Part shown: positions 51,308 to 60,128 of the stretch, in pieces
Layout: the number at the start of each line of letters is the position of its first letter
Position numbering within the stretch: the stretch's first letter is position 1
Assembly: GCA_046331625.1 (NCBI GenBank)
Contig: JAXLQL010000007.1
Coordinates: forward strand, 186,001-250,000
DNA length: 64,000 nucleotides
Origin: JAXLQL01 sp046331625
GTDB taxonomy: Bacteria; Acidobacteriota; Terriglobia; Bryobacterales; Bryobacteraceae
Direction: 5' to 3'
Position numbers and translations under genes: made by a program
The notes under the pieces: model-generated
Databases searched by the model: none
What the model was told of the DNA's origin: nothing
The model's input: the letters and a program-made list of their open reading frames with translations, nothing else

Positions 51308-54067
51308 ATGCAGCAATTTCGCGTGCTCTATCGCCAGTTCCTGTTCCGCTTGGTGGACCTCGACCTCATCTCCTCTCGCGGCGACCTGACGAAGCTCTTC
51401 GGACAATTCGCCGCGCTGCTCGTGTTCGCGAGCGTCCTCTTCACGTTCCCGGCTTTGGGAGTCGGCGGTTCGAGCCTGCCTCCGCTTTCGCGCATGATGC
51501 TCGAACTGGGCCTCGAACACTTCCTCATCGCTACCACGATGCTCGCCGTGGGATTGTTCACGGTGCTGTGCTGGGACTCCGCATTTCCGGATCGCCGCGA
51601 TGTGATGGTGCTCGGGCCGCTGCCGGTCCGCGCGCGAACTCTCTTTCTCGCGAAGATCGCCGCCGTCGCCACGGGGCTCGCGCTCACGATCGCCCTGCTG
51701 CACATGTTGGCGGGCATCGCGTGGCCGTTGGCGCTCGGCGGCGCACGAGAAGAGCAGCAAATCCCAGCGCTCACGTTCGAGCCTTCGTTGCCGCCGTTGG
51801 ACGCGCAGACGATCGCGAGCCCGCTCAGCCGCGATATCCAACCTGCGCTCGGCGAAGGCGTCGGCATTGTGATCGGAGTGGCGAAGCGCGGTGTACATAG
51901 CGTGTGCGCATTCGGATCAGCCAAGCGCGACTCGATCTTCCAGATCGGTTCGATCACCAAGCCGCTGACCGGACTCATCCTGGCGCGGATGGTCGCAAAT
52001 GGCGATGTGCGCCTCGACGAGCCCCTGCGCATGCTGCTGCCGCCGGGCACAGTATCGAGACCAGCGGGACCCGAGATCACGCTCCTCGATCTGGCCACCC
52101 ATCGCTCCGGGCTCCCACGCATTCCCGACAATCTCCGCCCGGAGAATAAAGACAATCCCGCGGTCAACTACTCCACCCGCGATCTGCTCGCGTATGTCTC
52201 CAAGAAAGGCGTGGCGCGAGAAGGGCGCCAGCAGTTCGAGTACAGCAACACCGGATTCGCGGTGCTCGGACAAGCGCTCGCGATCCGCGCTGGTCGCGAC
52301 TATTCGGAACTGCTCGAATCGCTGGTCACTGGGCCGCTCGGCATGCGCGATACAACAGTGGCACTGACACCGGAGCAACGAGCTCGATTGATCCAGGGTC
52401 ACAGTCCGTTTGGTCGCGAGTATCCGCCATGGGACTTGAACGCGATCATTCCCGCCGGCGGCGTCTACTCCACCGCCGACGACATGCTGCCCTGGCTCGA
52501 GGCGAATCTGCACCCGGCTTCCGCGCCTGCCGCACTCGGACCCGCCATCGCCAGCTCGCAGCGTCATCGAGCACGCATCGTTCCCGGAACCGACATCGCA
52601 CTGGCGTGGGTGCAATCGGACACCACCGGCGGCGCGTTCACGCACAATGGCGCCGTCGGCGGCTATAGCGCGCACGCGTTCTTTCATCCGAAACAAGACA
52701 TCGCGGCGATCGTGCTGCTGAACAAGGGGCCGGGGCCGGTGCCCCTAGTGGACCTCATCGGAACACACGTACGGCAGCGGTTGACCGGCGAGCCAGCGAT
52801 CTCGCTGCGGACCCTGCCCGTTCCAGCGAGGACCGCTCTAATGGGAACACTGCGTGCCTTCGCCGCCTACTGGATCACGATGGTCGCCGCCGGTGTGTTC
52901 TTGTTCTGCTCGGTGCTCGCGGCGCAAGGGCTCTGCGCGCAGGTGCTGCCGCGCCGATGGTTCCTGCGAGTTTCGTCCGCGATGCAACTCGGCGCATTCT
53001 GTCTGTTCGTGAGCGTCTATTTTCTGCAACCGATGGTGGCGCATCCGCGAGCGCTGGTGGCGGCGCAGGGCGATGATTGGTTGGCGTGGTCGCCGTCGTA
53101 TTGGTTTCTGGGGTTGTTCCAGCAGATCAACGGATCGCCAGCTCTCGCGCCACTGGCTCGGCGCGCATGGATCGGACTCGGCGCCGCCACCTCGCTCACC
53201 GCAATCACATGGGCACTCTCGTATTGGCGAACCGTACGCCGCATCGTGGAAGAGCCTGACATCGTGCCGGCGGTGCGTAGCTTCGGGTGGATGCCGAAGC
53301 TCGGCAGCGCGTTCGAGTCGGCGGTGGGAGCATTCGCTCTTCGTGCGCTGATGCGGAGCCGGTGGCATCGGCTGCTGCTCGCCTTCTACTTGGGCGTCGC
53401 GCTCGCCTCGGTGATCTTCATGGTGCGATCGCCTTCCGGGCACATTGGCATGGTGGACGAATCCGATTCATGGCATCCGATGAGCGTCGCCTGGATCGCG
53501 GCGAGCCTCCTCGGATTGGGTTTCTGGACCGTTGGCATGCGAGTAGTCTTCTCGATCCCGCTCGATCCTCGCGCCAACTGGATTTTCCAGGTCGCGCCGG
53601 TGAAGGGTGGCGAGCCAAGCTTGCGAGCGCGCCGCCGGGCTTTGTGGCTGCTCTCGGTCGCTCCGGCTTGCGCGACCACGCTCGTGTGCTTGAGCCAGGT
53701 GTGGCCGTGGCGCGCGGCGCTGGAACATTTCGTGGTGCTCGTGTTGGTGGGCGCGATCCTGGCCGAGTTCTGCCTCCGGGGAGCGCAGAAGCTGCCTTTC
53801 GCCTGCACCTACTCGCCTGGGCGCACGAATCTCCATCTGACGTTTTGGGCATGCCTCCTGCTGGTGCTGTCGCTGATCGTGGAAGTCGCGAACCTCGAGC
53901 GAAAACTGCTTGAGCGGGCGGAGTGGTTTGCAGCACTCGCGGCCGGACTCGCGGCGATCGCGTTCGCGGCCTATCGCTGGAACGGGTCGCGCGCGAGGGA
54001 AACGCGCGGCATCGAATTCGAAGACCCGGGAGATCCGGCAGTGTTGGAACTCGCGCTCGACCAGTAA
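51308..54067 (+). CDS. ABC permease with an internal serine beta-lactamase-fold domain
   Basis: The 919-residue protein joins two unrelated functions. Residues 1-145 and about 505-919 are membrane: hydrophobic helices near 33-52, 72-90, 112-143, then about 515-540 and many more, with ABC-exporter features such as RDVMVLGPLPVRARTLFLAKI (short excerpt). Between them, residues 155-500 form a class-C beta-lactamase-like domain with S215-I-T-K218, Y312-S-N and H446-N-G, the three catalytic motifs in order. Placed after an odd number of helices it should sit on the outer face, but topology is unproven. It is encoded straight after its ATPase. It might hydrolyse an exported peptide or ester at the exit point. 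Such a fusion I do not recall as described. Confidence 0.82.
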   Translation: MQQFRVLYRQFLFRLVDLDLISSRGDLTKLFGQFAALLVFASVLFTFPALGVGGSSLPPLSRMMLELGLEHFLIATTMLAVGLFTVLCWDSAFPDRRDVMVLGPLPVRARTLFLAKIAAVATGLALTIALLHMLAGIAWPLALGGAREEQQIPALTFEPSLPPLDAQTIASPLSRDIQPALGEGVGIVIGVAKRGVHSVCAFGSAKRDSIFQIGSITKPLTGLILARMVANGDVRLDEPLRMLLPPGTVSRPAGPEITLLDLATHRSGLPRIPDNLRPENKDNPAVNYSTRDLLAYVSKKGVAREGRQQFEYSNTGFAVLGQALAIRAGRDYSELLESLVTGPLGMRDTTVALTPEQRARLIQGHSPFGREYPPWDLNAIIPAGGVYSTADDMLPWLEANLHPASAPAALGPAIASSQRHRARIVPGTDIALAWVQSDTTGGAFTHNGAVGGYSAHAFFHPKQDIAAIVLLNKGPGPVPLVDLIGTHVRQRLTGEPAISLRTLPVPARTALMGTLRAFAAYWITMVAAGVFLFCSVLAAQGLCAQVLPRRWFLRVSSAMQLGAFCLFVSVYFLQPMVAHPRALVAAQGDDWLAWSPSYWFLGLFQQINGSPALAPLARRAWIGLGAATSLTAITWALSYWRTVRRIVEEPDIVPAVRSFGWMPKLGSAFESAVGAFALRALMRSRWHRLLLAFYLGVALASVIFMVRSPSGHIGMVDESDSWHPMSVAWIAASLLGLGFWTVGMRVVFSIPLDPRANWIFQVAPVKGGEPSLRARRRALWLLSVAPACATTLVCLSQVWPWRAALEHFVVLVLVGAILAEFCLRGAQKLPFACTYSPGRTNLHLTFWACLLLVLSLIVEVANLERKLLERAEWFAALAAGLAAIAFAAYRWNGSRARETRGIEFEDPGDPAVLELALDQ

Positions 54068-54132
54068 CGGGGCGCGGTGGATAGCGCCGATATGGGCCGC
54101 GCCATAGGGCGCTGGGATAGAATGTTAATCGA

Positions 54133-56007
54133 ATGCGGATCCTCGTACTCTCGCTGGCGGCGGTAGCCGTGTGGGCACAGACTCCCGCGCTCGATTTCGC
54201 GAAAGACGTGTTCCCGATCCTGCAGCGCGCGCAGTGCGGTGACTGCCACCAATCGAACGGAGTCGCCTCCACCACGCGGCTGCTGTTTCCCGAGTTCGGC
54301 GCTTCGCCCGAGGAGATCAACGCGTTCGGCGATTCGCTCCGCCTGCTGGTGGATAGATCGAGTCCGGCACAGTCACTTCTGTTCTCGAAGCCGACTCAGC
54401 GCGCAACGCACGCCGGCGGGCAACGCATCAAGCAGGGATCCCCGGAAGAGAAGACGTGGCAGGCGTGGGTGGACCACTTGGCCGCGACCGAAGGCGGCGG
54501 CAAGAAGTCTTTCGCACGCAAAGCAGGTGAGCGAACCGTGCTGCGGCGCCTCACCCACGCCCAGTACGACAACACCGTAGCCGACCTGCTCGGCGACCGC
54601 ACGCGCCCCTCGCAACAATTCCCGGCGGAAGACTACATCGACGGTTTCAAGAATCAGTACGAAGGCCAGAGTGTCTCCCCGATCCTCGCCGAAGCCTACG
54701 GCTCAGCCGCCGAAAAGGTCGCGGCCAATTGGCAGGGCAAAGATCCCGGAGCGCGCTTCGTGGCTGACTTCGGCCGCCGTGCTTTCCGGCGTCCATTGAC
54801 GGCCGAGGAGTCGCGCCGCTACGCGAACCTCTATAAGACCGGTGGCGCGAAACTGGTGATCGAGGCGATGCTACAGTCGCCCGCGTTTTTGTTTCGAACG
54901 GAAGCGACCTCTATTGTTCCGCAGAAACCCTTCGCCCGCGCGGCGCGGCTGTCTTACCTTCTCTGGGATACGATGCCCGACGAAGCGCTGCTCGATGACG
55001 CCGCCAAAGGCAAGCTCGAAACCGCCGCTGGAATGGAAGCGGCAGCGCGCCGCCTGCTCGACAATCCTCGGGCCCGCCAGGCAGTGGACCAGTTCATCGC
55101 GCAATGGCTCGGGCTCGAAAGCGTAGTGACGATGGTGAAGGAGCGCCGCGCGTTTCCGAGTTTCTCTCGCGAACTCGCGCTCGCCATGACCGAAGAAACC
55201 CGGCGTTTGGCGCAGGACCTCATCTGGAACGACCGCAACTTCATGGACCTCTATACGGCCGGCTACTCGTTCCTCAACGCCGATCTGGCCGCGCTCTATG
55301 GCGTGCAGGCGCCGTCCGAGGAGTTCGCGAAGGTTTCGTTCCCAACCGATTCCGAGCGCGGCGGCTTGCTCGGACACGCCTCGGTTCTCGCGCTCACCAG
55401 CAAGCCCGGCGAAACGTCGATCACCTCGCGCGGCCTGTTCGTGCGCGAGCATCTGCTCTGCCAGAAGATTCCACAGCCGCCACCGGGCGTGAGTTCGGTG
55501 CTGCCGGTTTCCACCGAAGAGCGGCCCATGACGAATCGGGAAAAGCTCGGCGTGCACTTGGCCAGCCCGATCTGCGCAAGCTGCCACAACCTGGTGGATC
55601 CAATCGGCTACGGACTCGAGAAGTTCGACGGCATCGGAGCGCGGCGAGAGAAGATGAAGGTGGACGTGCCCCGCTACAACCGCCGCGAGCAGAACAAAAC
55701 CGTGGAAGTGCCGATAGACAATTCAGGATGGGTCGCGGGCATCCAGGATTCGAAGTTTTCCTCGCCGAAACAATTGGGCAACCTTTTGTCGGCGAACGTG
55801 CAGTGCCAGGAATGCGTGGTGAAGCAGTACTTCCGCTACGCGATGGGCCGGCACGAAACAACAGCGGACCGCGCGGTGATCGAACGCGTCACCGAGGATT
55901 TCCGCAAGTCGGGATTCAAGTTTCAGCAACTGATGATTTCGCTTTTGAAATGGACGGAGTTCCCTCCGCCGGCGGCGATGGCCTCGGCGGGAGCGGGCGG
56001 GAGGTAA
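54133..56007 (+). CDS. Secreted DUF1592/DUF1588/DUF1585 protein with haem-c motifs
   Basis: The 624-residue protein has a signal peptide (MRILVLSLAAVAVWAQ), a CGDCH haem-binding motif near residue 36 as in Planctomycete cytochrome-C-like domains, then the DUF1587 start (RRLTHAQYDNTVADLLGD), DUF1592 (AARLSYLLWDTMPDEALL), DUF1588 (FLNADLAALYGV...GLLGHASVLALTSKPGETS) with a second haem-like CASCH near 480, and a DUF1585 end (FRYAMGRHETTADRAVIERV). Such proteins are thought to act in periplasmic redox or polymer turnover. The next gene, three bases on, is the usual DUF1552 partner. A -10-like TAGAAT lies nine bases before ATG 54133. Confidence 0.9.
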   Translation: MRILVLSLAAVAVWAQTPALDFAKDVFPILQRAQCGDCHQSNGVASTTRLLFPEFGASPEEINAFGDSLRLLVDRSSPAQSLLFSKPTQRATHAGGQRIKQGSPEEKTWQAWVDHLAATEGGGKKSFARKAGERTVLRRLTHAQYDNTVADLLGDRTRPSQQFPAEDYIDGFKNQYEGQSVSPILAEAYGSAAEKVAANWQGKDPGARFVADFGRRAFRRPLTAEESRRYANLYKTGGAKLVIEAMLQSPAFLFRTEATSIVPQKPFARAARLSYLLWDTMPDEALLDDAAKGKLETAAGMEAAARRLLDNPRARQAVDQFIAQWLGLESVVTMVKERRAFPSFSRELALAMTEETRRLAQDLIWNDRNFMDLYTAGYSFLNADLAALYGVQAPSEEFAKVSFPTDSERGGLLGHASVLALTSKPGETSITSRGLFVREHLLCQKIPQPPPGVSSVLPVSTEERPMTNREKLGVHLASPICASCHNLVDPIGYGLEKFDGIGARREKMKVDVPRYNRREQNKTVEVPIDNSGWVAGIQDSKFSSPKQLGNLLSANVQCQECVVKQYFRYAMGRHETTADRAVIERVTEDFRKSGFKFQQLMISLLKWTEFPPPAAMASAGAGGR

Positions 56008-56010
56008 AGA

Positions 56011-57312
56011 ATGCGAGCACTCGATCGACGTACGTTCCTTCGCGGATTGGCTTTTGCGCGCCCGGTGGCGCTGGCGCTGCCGCCGCTCGAAGCGATGTTC
56101 AACGCGCAGGGCACCGCTTACGCGGCCGGCGAGACCATCGAGAACCGGTTCGTCTTTTGGTTCAACGGCAACGGGATTCCGGAGAAGTATTGGATTCCGG
56201 CCGACACCGGCCGCGACTTCGTGCTCACGCCGTGCCTGGCGCCGCTCGCGCCTTTCCGCAGCGACATTCATATCGTCACGGGCATCGACAGTCCGGTGGC
56301 GCGCATGCCAGGGCCGGGCAATGACCATCACCGTTCGATGAGCGCGCTGATGACCGCGACCCAGTTCACCGGCCGCGGCGCGGGCGGCGCATCGCTGGAT
56401 CAGGCGGTGGCCGCGAAGATCGGATTGAACTCGCGCTTCCGCTCGCTGCAGATCGGCGTATCGCAGGAGTCGTTCGGCGAGTCCGTGCAGCGCAACATGA
56501 GTTGGGCCGGCTACGATCGCCCGCTGCCGCCGGAGATGCTGCCGCACAAGCTGTTTGACCGGCTCTTCGGGCAGCGCGAAATCGGCTGGATCAATCGCAA
56601 GAAGAGCGTGCTCGATGCGGTTCGCGAAGACGCGCGCACGCTCGAAAAGCAACTCGGCACTACTGACGCGCTGCGGCTCAGCGAGCACCTGGATTCGATT
56701 CGCGACGTGGAGCGCTCGATCACGAGCCTGCCGCCGCAGTATTACAAGGTGGAAGAACCCGAGTACGACGGCGACATGAAGGATTGGCCGCGGATCGCGA
56801 AGTTGCAATCGGACCTGCTGGCGCACGCGTTCGCAACGCGGCAGACGCGCGTGGCGAGCTACATGCTGACCAAGTGCCAAGGCCTCTCACGGTTCCCGTG
56901 GCTCGGCTACACCGCCGCGCGCCATCACGACTATACGCATCGCGACGGGAAGGCGCCGGGCGCCGATGGTCCCGATGGGCAGCGCATCATGCGCGACATT
57001 TGCCGCTGGCACGTGGAAGAGTTCGCGTATCTGCTCGGCAAGTTGCGCTCGATTCGCGAGGGCGAGAAGACGCTGCTCGACCGGACGCTCTTGCTCTATG
57101 TCCACGAACACGCCGAAGCGAACGATCACAAGAACAATGGGCTGTCGATGATCGTAGCGGGGCATGTGGGCTCGCTCCAGACGGGGATGCACACGCGCAC
57201 GACGGGTACGGTGGGAGATCTGTATCTCACGGTGACGGATGAGGTGTTGGGCGCGGGCTTGTCGAAGTTCCCGACGGCGACACGGCGGGTGACGGAGTTG
57301 GTGAGAGGGTAG
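56011..57312 (+). CDS. Tat-exported DUF1552 protein
   Basis: The 433-residue protein starts with a twin-arginine-like leader (MRALDRRTFLRGLAFARPVALALPPLEAMF). It shows the DUF1552 pattern: ENRFVFWFNGNGIPEKYWIP, IVTGIDSPVARMPGPGNDHHRSMSALMT, LDQAVAAKIG, SISWAGYDRP-like WAGYDRPLPPE, and GSLQTGMHTRTTG near the end, with an alkaline-phosphatase-like cast. It always accompanies DUF1592 genes in acidobacteria and planctomycetes. It sits three bases after the DUF1592 gene, so both are co-transcribed. Their joint function is not established. Confidence 0.9.
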   Translation: MRALDRRTFLRGLAFARPVALALPPLEAMFNAQGTAYAAGETIENRFVFWFNGNGIPEKYWIPADTGRDFVLTPCLAPLAPFRSDIHIVTGIDSPVARMPGPGNDHHRSMSALMTATQFTGRGAGGASLDQAVAAKIGLNSRFRSLQIGVSQESFGESVQRNMSWAGYDRPLPPEMLPHKLFDRLFGQREIGWINRKKSVLDAVREDARTLEKQLGTTDALRLSEHLDSIRDVERSITSLPPQYYKVEEPEYDGDMKDWPRIAKLQSDLLAHAFATRQTRVASYMLTKCQGLSRFPWLGYTAARHHDYTHRDGKAPGADGPDGQRIMRDICRWHVEEFAYLLGKLRSIREGEKTLLDRTLLLYVHEHAEANDHKNNGLSMIVAGHVGSLQTGMHTRTTGTVGDLYLTVTDEVLGAGLSKFPTATRRVTELVRG

Positions 57313-57329
57313 TTTGCCCGCCGACCAGT

Positions 57330-58733
57330 CTACTCTGGTCGAGGAGATTTCAGAGGGATCGTCATTACCTGCCCTGCTTTGGTGAAATCGAGAGCTTCAG
57401 CGGTCGAGCCCACGTAAAGGAATCGCTCACCCGAATCATGGATCCAACTAGCACGGATCTTGTACTTTCGCCTCGGAACCAATCGCAGCTTGACTCGCCT
57501 CGATCCATTGGGGGCCGTTTCGTAGGCAGCCCTCGCGTTACCCCAATCTGCAACAGCTCGTGCCATGTCCACGGCGGGAGTGCCGTCTGGCCACACCACA
57601 TCGACATACAAATCGGCGAATGGCAGAGGAGGAGGCAAGCGAAGTGTGACGCCGTCCAAGTTCTCACCCGGCTTGAAGTCGAATACGCGCGCCTGGGACA
57701 TTTGCTGCACACCTGGCGCATAGTAGGGATCGAACGGCATGCGTGGCGTCGGGGCGCCGTTGAGGTTCGCGGCCAACACGATGCGGCCCACCGGAGCATT
57801 CGAGATGGTGAAGTTACCGCTACGGTCCGTATTCGCCCAGGTGCTGGGGACGTCGCGAACCTTGCCGTCAGGCAGTAGTTCGCCGAGTTCCATTCGAATG
57901 TCCGATGCTGGTTTGCCTGTGGAATCGAAAACTCTCCCGGAAACAGTCGAGTTGGTCAAAAAATTGGCAACCGCAACGGCGCAACCTCCCGGCCGCACGT
58001 TGACGATCTCCCCTCTGATACCTCCCTGCCCAAGACTCCGGCTCTGCACCGAGATCGTATACGGACCTGGGGCAAGAGAGCTGAACACGAACGTTCCATT
58101 CGGTGCGGCGCTCGCCGTGCGGACAACTCCCTGCGTTGATCTCACGCTCACCTGCGCATCGCTCGCCGCTACGAAATCCGCGGAGCGCGATTGCCAGGAG
58201 AAATTCTGGACTGCCCGGCCCTCGATCCAGCCCTCCTCCGGTTTTCCGCTTTTCACCATCGAGCGCAGATACTCGAGGTCAGGATCTTGCGCGGATACGG
58301 TCCTGGTTGGATTGCAGCCCCAAACACTGTAGACAGGAAGATGTCCCAGCGCCTTCCACGCCGCAGGCGCGGGCTCTCGAGAGTGGCTCAGAAACGCAGC
58401 CGCCGTTTGACCCTTCAGCAGGATGCCGGTGAAAACCAGATGGTCGCGTTCTGGTTCAAAGCCCCTGTAGCAGCTGGTTCCACTTCCCGGATCGATGAAG
58501 ACTTCGCTCACCCCTGGCGGAACACCCTTGAACGCCTCGATCACACGGAATCGATACAGCGTCACTTGGTCGAACCTTCCACTGCGGTCGTCATTGTGGT
58601 CGATCGCACGGCCACGAAAGATCACCTCCGCGGAGTGAAAGATCTGGCACGCCTTTACCGGTTCATAGCTCGCGCAACTGCACGCGAGCACGGGCCAAGC
58701 AGCGAAGTAGAGGACGCATCTCCGGATCCACAT
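57330..58733 (-). CDS. Secreted carboxypeptidase-regulatory-like protein with NTR/TIMP-like start
   Basis: The 467-residue protein has a hydrophobic leader ending in Cys (MWIRRCVLYFAAWPVLACSC), which may be a lipoprotein signal. The next part (CQIFHSAEVIFRGRAIDHND...RFRVIEAFKGVP...SGTSCYRGFEPERDHLVFTG, about 28-110) resembles NTR/TIMP-type domains with paired cysteines. From about 165 come carboxypeptidase-regulatory-like sandwiches (GWIEGRAVQ...PNGTFVFSSLAPGPYTISV, STVSGRVFDSTGKPASDIRME). No enzyme motif. It is divergent from the APC permease operon. Probable surface protein, function unknown. Confidence 0.74.
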   Translation of the reverse strand: MWIRRCVLYFAAWPVLACSCASYEPVKACQIFHSAEVIFRGRAIDHNDDRSGRFDQVTLYRFRVIEAFKGVPPGVSEVFIDPGSGTSCYRGFEPERDHLVFTGILLKGQTAAAFLSHSREPAPAAWKALGHLPVYSVWGCNPTRTVSAQDPDLEYLRSMVKSGKPEEGWIEGRAVQNFSWQSRSADFVAASDAQVSVRSTQGVVRTASAAPNGTFVFSSLAPGPYTISVQSRSLGQGGIRGEIVNVRPGGCAVAVANFLTNSTVSGRVFDSTGKPASDIRMELGELLPDGKVRDVPSTWANTDRSGNFTISNAPVGRIVLAANLNGAPTPRMPFDPYYAPGVQQMSQARVFDFKPGENLDGVTLRLPPPLPFADLYVDVVWPDGTPAVDMARAVADWGNARAAYETAPNGSRRVKLRLVPRRKYKIRASWIHDSGERFLYVGSTAEALDFTKAGQVMTIPLKSPRPE

Positions 58734-58750
58734 GCCCGCATTCTACACCT

Positions 58751-58759
58751 TGCTACCAT
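58751..58759 (+). promoter_or_regulatory. Extended -10 promoter of the APC permease operon
   Basis: TGC-TACCAT, identical to the element at 35445, overlaps the first possible ATG (58758) and ends seven bases before the next ATG (58767). This favours 58767 as the start and a leaderless message. Confidence 0.45.
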
Positions 58760-58766
58760 GACCCCA

Positions 58767-60128
58767 ATGTCCGCAACTCCCGATACCGGACTCGCCAAAT
58801 CCGCAGGCTGGGTGCACCTCTGGGCCCTCGGCGTCGGCGGCGTGATTTCGGGGAACTACTTCGGCTGGCAAACCGGACTCGTCGCAGGCGGCTTCGGCGG
58901 ACTCTTCCTCGCCACGCTCGCCATCGCCGCAATGTACGTGTGCCTCGTGCTCTCCATCGCCGAGTTGTCGTCGGCGCTGCCAGACGCGGGCGGCTTCTAC
59001 AACTTCACGCGCGCCGCGTTCGGAAAAGACTGGGCGTTTCTCAACGGCGTCACCGACACGATCGAGTACGTCACCACGCCCGCCGTCATCGTCGCCGGAA
59101 TCGCCGGATACATGAAGGCGCTCGTGCCCGGCTCGCCTGATTGGATTTGGTGGGCCATCTACTATCTCGTGTTCGTCGCCATCAACGTGCGTGGGGCCGC
59201 GCTCACGTTCGGAGTCTCCATGGCCATCACCGCGCTCGCCGCCGGCGTGCTCGTGGTCTTCTACTGCGGCGCGCTCTTCACGGGAGCGTTCCGGTGGGAG
59301 CACGCGTTGAACGTCGCCGCTGAGCCCGGAGCTTCCGCGTTCCTGCCGAAAGGCGCGTTCGGAGTCTTCGCCGCGCTGCCCTACGCGGTCTGGTTCTACC
59401 TCGCGATCGAACAGTTGCCGCTCTCATCGGAGGAATCGCATGACGTGGCGCGAGACATGCCGCGAGCGCTGATCTGGGGCATCGCGACACTGCTGATGCT
59501 CTCGCTCGGAACACTCATCCTCAACTCGGGCATCGACGGCGGCGCCAAAGCGGTGGGCGAATCGGCCGCGCCGCTCGAGCTCGGCTTCAAAGCCGTCTTC
59601 GGCGACCGCATGACCACCACGTTACTCGCCATCATCTCGCTCACCGGCCTGATCGCGAGCTTCCACGCCATCATCTACGCCTACGGCAGACTGCTGTTCG
59701 CATTGGGCCGCGCCGGATATTATCCGGCCTCGCTCGCCGTCCTGAATCGCCGCCGCACACCGCAACCCGCGCTGCTGCTCGGCGGCGCAGTGGGACTGTT
59801 CCTCTGTTTTCTCGCGCAGCAGTATGCGGCGAGCGTGGGTCCGGCGCTGTTGAACATGGCCGTCTTCGGAGCCCTCATTTCCTATACGCTGGTTCTTTGC
59901 GCATACATTCGACTGAAGCGTTCGCGGCCGGATTTACCGCGGCCCTACCGGAGTCCCTTGGGCATCGGCGGCGCGTTGGCCGGAATCACGATGGCCCTGA
60001 TTTGTTTGTGCGCCACGTTCGCCATTCCATCATTCCGCCCGGGAGTCGTGGGCCCGGCCGTGTTCGTGGCGGCGATGCTTGTCTACTATTGGTTGTTCCG
60101 GCGGAGCAAAATGGAAGCCTATGAGTAA
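58767..60128 (+). CDS. APC-superfamily amino acid/amine permease
   Basis: The 453-residue protein has about 12 transmembrane helices. It opens with the APC signature WALGVGGVISGNYFGWQTGLVAGG (excerpt: VISGNYFGWQ near 26) and later has AGGFYNFTRAAFG, IEYVTTPAVIVAGIAGY, EQLPLSSEESHDVARDMPRA and an IIYAYGRLLFALGRAGYYP loop, characteristic of ethanolamine/amino-acid transporters. It should bring an amine or amino alcohol into the cell. The gene overlaps the following ligase by eight bases and opens an operon of ligase, SDR and aldehyde dehydrogenase. Start 58767 is chosen because the upstream ATG lies in a -10 element. Confidence 0.88.
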   Translation: MSATPDTGLAKSAGWVHLWALGVGGVISGNYFGWQTGLVAGGFGGLFLATLAIAAMYVCLVLSIAELSSALPDAGGFYNFTRAAFGKDWAFLNGVTDTIEYVTTPAVIVAGIAGYMKALVPGSPDWIWWAIYYLVFVAINVRGAALTFGVSMAITALAAGVLVVFYCGALFTGAFRWEHALNVAAEPGASAFLPKGAFGVFAALPYAVWFYLAIEQLPLSSEESHDVARDMPRALIWGIATLLMLSLGTLILNSGIDGGAKAVGESAAPLELGFKAVFGDRMTTTLLAIISLTGLIASFHAIIYAYGRLLFALGRAGYYPASLAVLNRRRTPQPALLLGGAVGLFLCFLAQQYAASVGPALLNMAVFGALISYTLVLCAYIRLKRSRPDLPRPYRSPLGIGGALAGITMALICLCATFAIPSFRPGVVGPAVFVAAMLVYYWLFRRSKMEAYE

